The position numbers and the translations under genes are program-made. Shown here piece after piece: positions 26,692 to 35,341 of a DNA stretch of 64,000 bases. The first letter of the stretch is position 1. Each line of letters starts with the position of its first letter. The notes under the pieces are model-generated. The model saw only the letters and a program-made list of their open reading frames with translations, ran no database searches and was not told the origin of the DNA. The DNA comes from Paenarthrobacter sp. PH39-S1 (GTDB taxonomy: Bacteria > Actinomycetota > Actinomycetes > Actinomycetales > Micrococcaceae): the NCBI RefSeq assembly GCF_030063245.1, contig NZ_JASISR010000003.1:124001-188000 (forward strand). Reading direction: 5' to 3'.

Positions 26692-27382
26692 AAAATCCAG
26701 CTCCAACAGATCCAACTCCAATCGCCCGTCGCATAACGCCCCCGTCCTGGTGATCGGGCTCGGCCGTTTCGGCGCCGCCACCGCGGAACAACTGGTGAAA
26801 CAGGGCCGGGAGGTTCTGGCCATCGAGCGGGACCCGGTCCTGGTGCAGAAGTGGGCCGGGACGCTCACGCACGTGGTGGAGGCCGACGCCACCAACATCG
26901 ATGCGCTGCGCCAGCTGGGCGCGCAGGACTTCTCCTCCGCCGTCGTCGGCGTCGGCACTTCCATTGAGTCGAGTGTGCTGATCACCGTGAACCTGGTGGA
27001 TCTGGGCATTGAGCACCTGTGGGTCAAGGCCATCACCCAGTCACATGGCAAGATTCTGACCCGGATCGGCGCCAACCATGTGATCTATCCGGAGGCGGAT
27101 GCCGGCGTCCGCGCCGCGCACCTGGTCTCCGGGCGGATGCTGGATTTCATTGAATTCGACGACGATTTTGCCATCGTGAAGATGTACCCGCCGACGGAAA
27201 CGCAAGGCTTCACCCTGGCCGAATCCAAGGTCCGCAGCAAATATGGTATCACCGTGGTGGGTGTGAAATCACCCGGCGAGGATTTCACCTACGCGCAGCC
27301 GGACACCAAGGTTTCCGGACGCGACATGCTGATCGTCTCCGGACATGTGGATCTGTTGGAGCGTTTCGCGGCCCGTCCCTGA
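26684..27382 (+). CDS. trkA: TrkA family potassium uptake regulatory protein
   Basis: A 232-residue RCK-domain protein that gates TrkH. The Rossmann motif is VLVIGLGRFGAATAEQLVKQG near residue 20, with the adenine-binding acidic end EVLAIERDP. The C-terminal RCK_C part follows (residues 150-232). I place the start at TTG 26684, which gives MAEKSSSNRSNSNRPSHN and overlaps trkH by 8 bases; the frame continues upstream inside trkH but that part is not TrkA-like. Confidence 0.93.
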   Translation: MAEKSSSNRSNSNRPSHNAPVLVIGLGRFGAATAEQLVKQGREVLAIERDPVLVQKWAGTLTHVVEADATNIDALRQLGAQDFSSAVVGVGTSIESSVLITVNLVDLGIEHLWVKAITQSHGKILTRIGANHVIYPEADAGVRAAHLVSGRMLDFIEFDDDFAIVKMYPPTETQGFTLAESKVRSKYGITVVGVKSPGEDFTYAQPDTKVSGRDMLIVSGHVDLLERFAARP

Positions 27383-27393
27383 CATCCGGACGG

Positions 27394-27412
27394 GCTGCCC
27401 CTTTGGGGCGGC
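27394..27412. terminator. Hairpin between convergent trkA and the dehydrogenase pseudogene
   Basis: GCTGCCCC (27394-27401) and GGGGCGGC (27405-27412) pair around TTT, with one G-T pair. The position, 12 bases after the trkA stop and between convergent genes, fits a terminator. Confidence 0.6.
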
Positions 27413-27453
27413 GCCGCCCGGACGTCGGCCCGCTTCCGCCGCACCAGCAGGGA

Positions 27454-28511
27454 CTACGCAGTCTTGGGTGCCTGGATCTGCAGCACCACCTTGACATCCC
27501 CGGCGCCGTGCGTGAAGGCCTCGCGGAATCCGCCAGTGGAACCCGCCGAGTGATCAGCCTGCCCAGCCATGCTGCATCCGCTCTGCCGAGCGCCTCCACC
27601 GCCGCCTCGTAATGACGCCGGTTTGCGTTGACGCTGCCGAAGACCACTTGGTTACCCAGGACCGCCTGGCGGTTCATCGCGCCGACGTCCACTGCAGTAG
27701 TCTTCCCGGTGCTGGAAACGCCGGTCAGGCATGCGATTGCGTCTGTCGCGCCGCACGTCATCACCTCGATCACCACGGACGGGACGCCGGTACATTCGAG
27801 CAGGACGTCGGCTTTGACGCCGGACTCCGCGAGTGAGTCCGTATGATAGACCGCGCCCAGATCCCTGACCAAGCCGGGCTTCGGTCCGTCTGTCACCCGG
27901 TCGAAAACATGGACTTCCAGCCCGCGCTGGCTGCCGAGCAGTGCCGCCAGCAGCCCCACTGGTCCGGCACCCGTCACCACCGCTGTTTTCGGGTCGAAGA
28001 ACGCCCGGCTGCCGATCCGGTCAAGCTGTTCCCATGCCTTGGCCACAATCGTGGTGGGTTCGAGAAGCACGCCGATGTCCGCCATGGACTTGTCCAGCCT
28101 GACCAGCGCATCGGGATCCGCCCGCCACTGCTCCCTGGCAAAGCCGTGCAACCCCTTGATCCCATGCTCGGTGTACCGGCCATTGCGGCACATATCCCAT
28201 TCGCCCGCGGCGCAGGCCTTGCAGGGCACCGGATCCGGTCTGCGGACGATACCGACCACAAGGTCGCCGGGGCTCAGATCCGATCCTTGCGGAGCCTCAA
28301 GCACCCTGCCGATATTTTCATGGCCCAGGACCAGGAAGGAAGAGCCTTCGGGAGCTTGGCCGTATTGGGCATCGATGATTTCCACATCGGTCCCGCACAG
28401 CCCCACGGCCAGCCCCGCCACTAGAACTGAGCCTTCGTGGGGGTCAGGGGCGGGAATGTTCCGTAATTCCAGCGAGTCTTTCGTCCCGGGAACGATAGTT
28501 AATGCCTGCAC
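27454..28511 (-). pseudogene. Glucose 1-dehydrogenase-type medium-chain dehydrogenase with a frameshift near the 3' end
   Basis: A Zn-dependent MDR-family dehydrogenase similar to archaeal-type glucose dehydrogenases, which oxidise glucose to gluconolactone. From GTG 28511 (after a good AGGAGGAG site) it reads VQALTIVPGTKDSLELR, then VGLCGTDVEI, LVLGHENIGR and the structural zinc cluster CKACAAGEWDMC. The frame breaks at about 27525-27530: GATTCCGC seems to lack one T of GATTTCCGC. In the next frame the protein ends properly as EAFTHGAGDVKVVLQIQ and stops at TAG 27454-27456. Only about 22 C-terminal residues are affected, so this is a recent lesion or a sequence error. Confidence 0.82.
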
Positions 28512-28620
28512 GGTGCTCCTCCTGGTGAGGTACGGGGGTATGAGGTGCCAGAACCTCAGCATACTTACCGACCCGGACAGATCCCATAGCCACCGGCAGT
28601 AGGGGAAATTCACACCTGAC

Positions 28621-29138
28621 TAGTGTCCTGCGTCGTAAATTCATTGGATAAGTGTTAAAATTGGTGTATGGCACGCACTGGACGCCCGAAGGCTGAACTG
28701 ATCCTCACCGAGGAAGAACGCGATCAGCTTTCTCGGTGGACCCGCAGGCGCAAGGGCCGTGGAGTTCAAGAAGTTCCTGGCCAAGATCGAGGCGCAGGTC
28801 CCGGTGGGCCTGGACGTGCATATCGTCTGCGACAACTACGGGACGCACAAGAGTCCAACCATTGTGTCCTGGCTTGCCAAGCACCCGCGGTTCACGATGC
28901 ACTTCACCCCCACGTACTCGTCCTGGATCAATCAGGTCGAACGGTTGTTTGCCGAAGTGACCCGGGAACTGCTCCAGCGCAGCGATCACCGCAGCGTACA
29001 GACCCTGGAGAAAGATCTGCGCAACTGGATCAAGGGGTGGAACGAGAATCCCAAACCGTTTATCTGGACGAAGACCGCCGAGGAGATCCTCGAATCACTG
29101 GGACGACTATTAAAACGAATTAACAGCGCGAGACACTA
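28621..29138 (+). mobile_element. Deletion derivative of an IS630-family insertion sequence
   Basis: A 514-base element between two TA dinucleotides (28621-28622 and 29137-29138), the target duplication typical of the IS630/Tc1 superfamily. The ends form an imperfect inverted repeat of about 26 bases, starting GTGTC on both sides. Inside are only the first 30 and last 125 codons of the transposase, so about two thirds of the gene has been lost and the copy cannot move by itself. Its right end falls exactly in the proC stop codon. Confidence 0.88.
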
Positions 29139-29139
29139 G
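28668..29139 (+). pseudogene. IS630 family transposase, N- and C-terminal pieces joined by an internal deletion
   Basis: The N-terminal piece is MARTGRPKAELILTEEERDQ (from ATG 28668). The C-terminal piece, in another frame, starts about 28757 as AVEFKKFLAKIEAQVPVGL and contains DVHIVCDNYGTHKSPTI and TPTYSSWINQVERLFAEVTR, the DDE-domain segments with the second Asp and the Glu. The join near 28756 removes the middle of the gene, including the first catalytic Asp, and shifts the frame. Not functional. Confidence 0.88.
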
Positions 29140-29972
29140 CGGCCCGCCAGATCCTCGGTGATCGCCGCCGCCCGCGCGGCCGCTGCCTTCGTCCCGGCGG
29201 CGACGATGGCCGGAAGGCGCTGCGCCTCGAAGGTGGCAATCGCCTGTTCGGTGGTGCCGCCGGGGCTGCTGACGGCGCGGCGCAGCACCGCGGGATCCGC
29301 CCCGGGCTCCGTGAGCATCAGACCGGCACCGGCCACCGTTTCGCGGGCCAGCATCCGCGCGGTGTCCTCATCCAGGCCGAATTCCTGCGCGGCGGACGCC
29401 AGGGCTTCCGCCAGATAGAAAACGTAGGCCGGCCCCGAGCCGCTGATGGCGGATACGGCGTCCTGTTGCTCCTCGGGCACATCGAGCACCAGGCCCGAGG
29501 AAACGAACACCTCGTGGGCCAGGGACAACTGTTCCGGCGTGGTCCCTGATCCGGTGGACAGGGCGACGACGCCGCGGCGCACCTTCAGCGGCGTGTTCGG
29601 GATCGATCGGATCACCGGCTGGTCCTGCGGTAAAGCCGCAGCCAGCTGGGCCAGGGAAACGCCGGCCGCCACGCTGACCAGCACGGTTCCTGCCGCCAGC
29701 GCCGGCGCAACCTCACGGCACAGCTGAGCGATACCGGCGGGTTTGACGGCCAGAATCACCACATCGGCGCCCTGCACGGCCAGCGGGTTGGCCTCCGGTT
29801 CCTCCGCACCGGCCAGAGCGGTGATGCCGTACCGGGAGGCCAGCTCCTCCGCCCGCTCGACGCGTCGAACGGTTGCCACCACGGATGACGGCTTGAGCCC
29901 GGAGCCGAGCAGGCCGGCGAGGATTGCCTCGCCCATGGACCCGCAGCCAAGAAAAGCGATTCTATTGATCAT
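29136..29972 (-). CDS. proC: Pyrroline-5-carboxylate reductase
   Basis: Last step of proline synthesis: reduces pyrroline-5-carboxylate with NAD(P)H. The 278-residue length is typical. The N-terminal Rossmann motif is IAFLGCGSMGEAILAGLL, and the C-terminal substrate domain has SAISGSGPAYVFYLAEAL and SSPGGTTEQAI. The protein ends in AITEDLAGR. Its TAG stop (29136-29138) is made of the TA target dinucleotide and the first base of the IS630 remnant, so insertion left the protein whole. Confidence 0.96.
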   Translation of the reverse strand: MINRIAFLGCGSMGEAILAGLLGSGLKPSSVVATVRRVERAEELASRYGITALAGAEEPEANPLAVQGADVVILAVKPAGIAQLCREVAPALAAGTVLVSVAAGVSLAQLAAALPQDQPVIRSIPNTPLKVRRGVVALSTGSGTTPEQLSLAHEVFVSSGLVLDVPEEQQDAVSAISGSGPAYVFYLAEALASAAQEFGLDEDTARMLARETVAGAGLMLTEPGADPAVLRRAVSSPGGTTEQAIATFEAQRLPAIVAAGTKAAAARAAAITEDLAGR

Positions 29973-30319
29973 GCAGCCATCTTTTCACAACCACCGATTC
30001 AGCGTGGGCCCCGCGCTACCTCAATCGCTACCTCAATGCGGGTCCTGCGGGACGGCAATGCGCCCCTGCGGGCCTTCTATTGGCAGTCAATTCCCAGCCT
30101 GTCGACAGGTCGCACTCAGAATCCTTCATTACTGTCGTAACTACCCCATAAAGGTGCGAGTGATACCGATCGGCTCCGGCTTGCCGGCCCCGATCATTGC
30201 GCCGGAGAGTCCGCCGATGTTTCCCCCCAATCATCGGCTCACGGCTTTCCGGCGCTTTCGCTTTTAAGGTTCCTTGAGGAGCCCTGGCTAACGGTCCGAG
30301 GGGGAGACCGGGCCGGGGA
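29973..30319. other. About 350 bases without a recognisable gene, upstream of proC
   Basis: The only structure I see is a perfect tandem copy of CGCTACCTCAAT at 30014-30037. The minus-strand frame of the isomerase pseudogene stays open through part of this stretch but shows no family match here. Confidence 0.5.
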
Positions 30320-31158
30320 CCAGGGTCACTCGCCCGCAGTTGGATCAGATGAAGGCGGGCAGACTGCAGGGTTTCCGCCAGCCATTCCTCGCGCTCCCCG
30401 GCCCCCTTGGCCTTACGCGTCGATATCTAGGCGACATCGGCGCCGTCGAACCCGTGTTCGCACAGATACGTCAGCACCTCAACGCATTCCTGCCGACCGT
30501 AGCCCGGCGCCAGGTGCTCATCCTTGCCGGAGTCCGTTCCGTCCGTGAGAGGCAGATGCCGCTGCCGGGTCCCCGCCGCTTGATTGCGTCGAGGCTGCTC
30601 GCGTCCGCGGAGGGGGCGTGCGACAGGTCCCAAGTGACGTCGTCGTAATCCTGCCCGATCGGGTCCCAGTGCGGCAGGTACGCCGGCGCCTACCGTCCGC
30701 GCACCCGCCAGGGGTACATATCCTCCACCGCGATCCGGATCCCGTAGGACGCGGCGAGATCGCGCACCCCGTGGCCGAACGTTTCGGCATAGTCGTTCTG
30801 CCAGCGGAACGGCGGGTGAACCACGAGGGGGCGGCGCCCACCTTGACGGCGATCTGCGCCGAGCGCTCGATCTTGTTCCAGGCGCTGCCCCAGACCTGCT
30901 GTGTGAGCAGGAGTGTGGGGCATGGATGGCAAGCACGGGCTGCCCGTAACGCTGGCTGAGGCTGATCAAGGCGTCCGTATTCTGGCTGACGGCGTTGTGC
31001 GTCACCATCACCTCAACGCCGTCGTACCCCGGATCGGCGGCTACGGCGAACGCGTCATGGACCGTGAGCGGCTAGACCGAGGCGCTCGAGAGGGCCACCG
31101 GGATATGCCTGTCAGCGCTCGGCTCGGGCCGGCCCAGGGCGCGTTCCGCCTCGGCCAT
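30320..31158 (-). pseudogene. Sugar phosphate isomerase/epimerase (TIM barrel), inactivated
   Basis: A full-length AP-endonuclease-2-like sugar isomerase/epimerase can be followed from ATG 31158 to about 30345, but it is dead. Amber codons stand in frame at 31072-31074 (codon 29, where a Tyr is expected before PLTVHDAFAVAADPGYDGV), 30690-30692 and 30427-30429. There are also frameshifts. Recognisable parts are VTHNAVSQNTDALISLSQRY, VVHPPFRWQNDYAETF, YGIRIAVEDMYPW, YLPHWDPIGQDYDDVTWDLS, DGTDSGKDEHLAPGYGRQ and the C-terminal KGAGEREEWLAETLQSAR. The gene lies between ppx and proC; it starts 7 bases after the ppx stop. Confidence 0.85.
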
Positions 31159-31164
31159 CACTTC

Positions 31165-32157
31165 CTAACCTGCCTCAGCCAAGCGATTTCGACGTAACGG
31201 AATATGGGCAGGCGGCGCCAGCGGGCCGTCAAAAACCAACTGATCGAGCCGGCGAAGGATCAGTCCCTCCCGCAGCGCCCAGGGGCAGATCTGCACGCTC
31301 TGCACATTGAACAGCTGCAGCGCAGCCTCCGCCACCAAGGCACCCGCCAGCACCTGGTGGGCGCGGGCGGTGGAGACGCCGGGCAGATGAAGCCTGTCCG
31401 CGGCGGTCATCGCCGCCAGTCTTTGCGTCCACAGTCCCAGATCGGAGAGCAGCAAATCCCTCCGGATATACGGACCCATGGAACTGGGCGCGGCGCCCGT
31501 AATGCGCGCCAGCGCACGGAACGTCTTCGACGAGCCGGTGACGAGGTTGGGAGTCCCGAGTTTCAGGGTCTGCGCCACGGGTTCCTTAAGCGTGGCCCGG
31601 ATGTGTTTGCGCAGATCCTTCACGCTCTTGGCGCTGGGTGGATCCTCCGGCAGCCAGTCCAGCGTCAGGCGGCCGGCCCCCAGCGCAACCGAGTTGGCGA
31701 TAGCGGGAAGCTCGTTCTGGCCCATCGCGATTTCAAACGAACCGCCGCCGATATCCAGGTTCAGGATGGTGCCGGCTCCCCAGCCGTACCAGCGCCGGAC
31801 GGCGAAGAACGTCATCTCCGCTTCCTCTTCCCCGGTGAGCTCCTCCAAGGCGATGGTGGTCTCGCGCTGGACGCGGGCCAGTACCTCGGCCCCGTTGGTG
31901 GCCTCCCGGATGGCCGAGGTGCAGAATGCCAGCAGGTCCTTCGCCTTGTGCTTGGCGGCGAATTCCCAGGCTTCCAGCATGAATTCGATCAATTCATGCT
32001 GCCCGGCATCGCTGATGTTGCCCTCCGGATCAAGGTACTGCACCAGGGAGAGCGAGCGCTTGTGCGAGGCAAAGGGCACCGGCCGGGCACCCGGGTGCGC
32101 GTCGACAAGCAGCAGGTGGACCGTGTTTGAACCAATGTCGAGGACGCCTAGTCGCAT
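31165..32157 (-). CDS. Ppx/GppA family phosphatase
   Basis: A 330-residue member of the exopolyphosphatase / guanosine pentaphosphatase family (actin-like ATPase fold). N-terminal phosphate loop: VLDIGSNTVHLLLVD; second loop: LNLDIGGGSFEIAMGQN near residue 145; LTGEEEAEMTFFAVRRW lies between. It either shortens polyphosphate or converts pppGpp to ppGpp; sequence alone does not decide. The C-terminal HD domain of long Ppx proteins is absent, as is usual in actinobacteria. The start overlaps nothing; 207 bases without a gene lie between it and topA. Confidence 0.9.
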   Translation of the reverse strand: MRLGVLDIGSNTVHLLLVDAHPGARPVPFASHKRSLSLVQYLDPEGNISDAGQHELIEFMLEAWEFAAKHKAKDLLAFCTSAIREATNGAEVLARVQRETTIALEELTGEEEAEMTFFAVRRWYGWGAGTILNLDIGGGSFEIAMGQNELPAIANSVALGAGRLTLDWLPEDPPSAKSVKDLRKHIRATLKEPVAQTLKLGTPNLVTGSSKTFRALARITGAAPSSMGPYIRRDLLLSDLGLWTQRLAAMTAADRLHLPGVSTARAHQVLAGALVAEAALQLFNVQSVQICPWALREGLILRRLDQLVFDGPLAPPAHIPLRRNRLAEAG

Positions 32158-32364
32158 GTGCCAATTATTGCGCGTCCCGGCGTTGCCGCGTTAACCAACG
32201 CCTGCTCGGTGAAGGGACCCCGCCGGGGCGGTGCAGGGTGCCGTGGATATGGAAAGATGCCAGCGAAATTCCCGCGGCATCCGTCCAAATCCAAGGCACA
32301 ACTCCGGAGTCTAGCTGTTACGTACGACTCAGCCAGCCGCCGTCGTCCGTCCAAGGCGCGGTCC

Positions 32365-35115
32365 CTACTTCTTGGCCGCGACCTTGCGCTTGGCCGGCGC
32401 CTTGGTGGTCCGTTTGACCGGGCCCCGCTCGCGCTTGTCCGCCAGCAACTCCACCGCACGTTCACGCGTCAGTTCCTCCATGGACGTGTCCCGGGGAACT
32501 GTAATGTTCGTGACGCCGTCGGTAATGTACGGGCCGAATCGGCCTTCCTTCACCACAATTGCCTTGCCGGAGACGGGGTCCTCACCGAATTCAGCAAGCG
32601 GCGGCACCGCGGCCCGGGCACCGCGCTGTTTGGGCTGCGAATAAACCGCGAGCGCGTCCTCGAGGGTGATCGTGAAGATCTCCTCTTCGGTGCCGATAGA
32701 GCGCGAGTCTGTCCCCTTTTTCAGGTAGGGACCAAACCGGCCGTTCTGCACCGTGATCTCATGGCCCTCGGCATCGGCCCCCAGCACCCGTGGCAGACTC
32801 ATCAGCTGCAGAGCCTGATCCAAGGTGACCTCTTCAACCGTCATCGATTTGAACAGGGAGCCGGTCTGCGGCTTGGCTTTGACGGGCTTTTTCGGTGGCT
32901 TCGGTTTGCCGTTCTTGTAATATTCCACCGGAGCATTCGCCAGTTCCTCAGCCGTCGGCTCGGGGATGATCTCGGTCACGTAGGCACCGTAGCGACCGTT
33001 CTTGGCCACCACGGAACGCCCGGTCGCCGGGTCAGTTCCCAGCACGCGTTCCTCCGGCGCGGCGGTGTTCATCAGCTCTACGGCCTTTTCGGCGGTGAGC
33101 TCATCCGGAGCAAGATCCTCGGGGACGTTCGCCCGGGCGGACTCGATGATCTCCCCCGTCTTTTCGTCCAGAGTGGGGACGGAGCTTTCCAGATAAGGCC
33201 CGAACTTGCCGACCCGCAGGGTGATGCCGTCCGTGATCGGGATGGAATTGATCTCCCGGGCATCGATCTCACCCAGATTGTTCACAATGTTCAGCAAGCC
33301 GGCGTCGTGATCGTCGCCGAAGTAGAAGTGCTTGAGCCAGTTGGCGCCCACTTCCTCACCCTTGGCGATGCGGTCCAGACCGGTTTCCATGCCGGCGGTG
33401 AATTTGTAGTCCACATAATCGGTGAAGTGCTGCTCCAGCAGCCGGACCACGGAGAACGCCACCCAGCTGGGCACCAGCGCCGAACCCTGCTTGCGGACAT
33501 AACCGCGGTCCATGATGGTGGAGAGCGTGGACGCGTAGGTGGACGGCCGGCCGATGTCGCGCTCTTCCATTTCCTTCGTCAGCGAAGCCTCGGTGAAGCG
33601 CGGGGGAGGCGAGGTTTCGTGGCCCAGGGCGGCCACGTCGGCAGCACGCAGGGCGTCGTTTTCCTTGACATTCGGCAGCCGGCGGTCCGCGTCCGAATCC
33701 TCCGAACCGCGGACCTCGTCTTTGCCCTCTTCATAGGCGGCCAGGAAGCCCCGGAAGGTGATCACCGTTCCGGAGGCGGAGAACTCCGCGTCCTGGTTCC
33801 CGGAAGGCCCGGTAAACGCAGCGCCCAGCCGGATTGTCGCCGTCGAGCCTTTGGCATCCGCCATCTGCGAGGCGACCGTACGCTTCCAGATCAATTCGTA
33901 CAGTTTGAATTCGTCGCCCTTAAGCGCACCGGCTACCTGAGCGGGCGTGCGGAAGGAGTCTCCAGCGGGCCGGACGGCCTCGTGCGCCTCCTGCGCGTTC
34001 GCGCTCTTGTTCGCGTAAACGCGCTTGGCCTGCGGTACAAACTCCGTTCCGTACAGCTCCGCTGCCTGTCGGCGCGCGGCATTGACGGCTTCGTCGCTGA
34101 GCGCCGAGGAATCCGTACGCATATACGTGATGTACCCGTTTTCGTACAGCCGCTGCGCCACCTGCATCGTGCTCTTGGACGAGAAACGCAGCTTACGTCC
34201 CGCCTCCTGCTGCAGTGTCGACGTCGTAAACGGTGCGGCCGGACGACGAGTGTAGGGCTTATGCTCCATCGACCGGACGGTGAAATCTGCCGTTTCCAGG
34301 GCCGACGCTATGGCTTTGGCAGATTCTTCGCGCAGATGTGCCACGTTTTTTCCGGTCAGCTCGCCGGCGTCGTTGAAATCGCGGCCCGAGGCGACGCGCT
34401 GGCCGTCCAGGGACGCCAGCTTGGCCCGGAAAGCCTCGTCCGAGTTCAGCGGGGTGAAGGTGCCCGCAAGATCCCAGTAGGAGGCGGACCGGAAAGCCAT
34501 CCGCTCACGCTCACGCACCACCACCATCCGCGTGACGACGGACTGCACCCGTCCCGCGGAGAGCCCACGGGAAACTTTACGCCAGAGAACGGGCGAAATT
34601 TCATAGCCATAGAGACGGTCCAGGACGCGCCTGGTCTCCTGCGCATCCACCAGATCCGTGTCCAGGTCGCGCAGATTGCCGAGGGCGCGCTGCAGGGATT
34701 CCTTGGTGATCTCCGCAAACGTCATCCGATATACAGGGACTTTGGGTTTGAGCACCTCGAGCAGGTGCCAGGCAATGGCCTCGCCTTCGCGGTCACCGTC
34801 AGTTGCGAGATAGAGTTCGTCGGCGTCCTTGAGCGCTGCCTTAAGCTCGGCGACCTTCTTCTTTTTGTCCGGCGAGACGACATAGTAGGGCTTAAAGTCG
34901 TTATCCAGATCGACGGCGAACTTGCCGATGGAGGTCTTTTTCAGCTCCGCCGGGAGGTCTGAAGGCTGCGGCAGGTCACGGATGTGGCCGATGGATGCCT
35001 CGACCACAAAGCCCTCGCCAAGATACTTGCCAATGGTCTTGCTTTTGGCGGGTGACTCGACGATGACTAGCTTCTTGCCGGACTTCGGCTTGGCAGCTGT
35101 TGCCTTGGTGGGCAC
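32365..35115 (-). CDS. topA: DNA topoisomerase I
   Basis: The type IA topoisomerase that relaxes negative supercoils. The 916-residue protein has the TOPRIM domain at the N-terminus (KLVIVESPAKSKTIGKYLG and YLATDGDREGEAIAWHLLE) and the active-site tyrosine in NGYITYMRTDSSALSDEA near residue 335. The C-terminus contains four repeats of the type GRFGPYL or GRYGAYV with no zinc fingers and ends in a lysine-rich tail (KRTTKAPAKRKVAAKK). This build is standard in actinobacteria, where the basic tail aids strand passage. Confidence 0.97.
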   Translation of the reverse strand: MPTKATAAKPKSGKKLVIVESPAKSKTIGKYLGEGFVVEASIGHIRDLPQPSDLPAELKKTSIGKFAVDLDNDFKPYYVVSPDKKKKVAELKAALKDADELYLATDGDREGEAIAWHLLEVLKPKVPVYRMTFAEITKESLQRALGNLRDLDTDLVDAQETRRVLDRLYGYEISPVLWRKVSRGLSAGRVQSVVTRMVVVRERERMAFRSASYWDLAGTFTPLNSDEAFRAKLASLDGQRVASGRDFNDAGELTGKNVAHLREESAKAIASALETADFTVRSMEHKPYTRRPAAPFTTSTLQQEAGRKLRFSSKSTMQVAQRLYENGYITYMRTDSSALSDEAVNAARRQAAELYGTEFVPQAKRVYANKSANAQEAHEAVRPAGDSFRTPAQVAGALKGDEFKLYELIWKRTVASQMADAKGSTATIRLGAAFTGPSGNQDAEFSASGTVITFRGFLAAYEEGKDEVRGSEDSDADRRLPNVKENDALRAADVAALGHETSPPPRFTEASLTKEMEERDIGRPSTYASTLSTIMDRGYVRKQGSALVPSWVAFSVVRLLEQHFTDYVDYKFTAGMETGLDRIAKGEEVGANWLKHFYFGDDHDAGLLNIVNNLGEIDAREINSIPITDGITLRVGKFGPYLESSVPTLDEKTGEIIESARANVPEDLAPDELTAEKAVELMNTAAPEERVLGTDPATGRSVVAKNGRYGAYVTEIIPEPTAEELANAPVEYYKNGKPKPPKKPVKAKPQTGSLFKSMTVEEVTLDQALQLMSLPRVLGADAEGHEITVQNGRFGPYLKKGTDSRSIGTEEEIFTITLEDALAVYSQPKQRGARAAVPPLAEFGEDPVSGKAIVVKEGRFGPYITDGVTNITVPRDTSMEELTRERAVELLADKRERGPVKRTTKAPAKRKVAAKK

Positions 35116-35245
35116 GGTACTCCTACGTGGGACAGGTTAGGTGGGCAGACTCAGCCCCCGAGAGCCTAGTTCACCATATTTTCTCACCCAACGTGCATTC
35201 GCCCGTCTAACTGCACGTCCGGGCCCACGGCCATCTGGCCGTCTC

Positions 35246-35321
35246 CCCTTCCCAACTGAGTCGCATTTGTTGCACTCAAAACGCGATTTGAGTGCAACAA
35301 ATGCGACTCAGTTGGGAAGGG
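35246..35321. repeat. Perfect 35-base inverted repeat (hairpin copy A)
   Basis: Arms 35246-35280 and 35287-35321 are fully complementary around a 6-base loop (ACGCGA). It lies 20 bases after the methyltransferase stop and 130 bases before topA on the same strand, so it can serve as terminator. Its outer part (CCCAACT / AGTTGGG) and inner part (TGCACTCA / TGAGTGCA) recur in a second hairpin at 55774-55839. Confidence 0.92.
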
Positions 35322-35341
35322 CGGTTCGGTTGGGGCGGGGC

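Noticed and set aside
29980-29995. Rex-type site near CTTTTCACAACC upstream of proC
   Set aside because: Only a half-site matches TTCACAA; the other half is absent.
32158-34962. A 934-codon open frame on the plus strand, opposite topA
   Set aside because: It is the mirror of a high-GC gene read in the complementary frame. Composition is Arg/His/Gly-rich without domains, and topA on the other strand is unmistakable.
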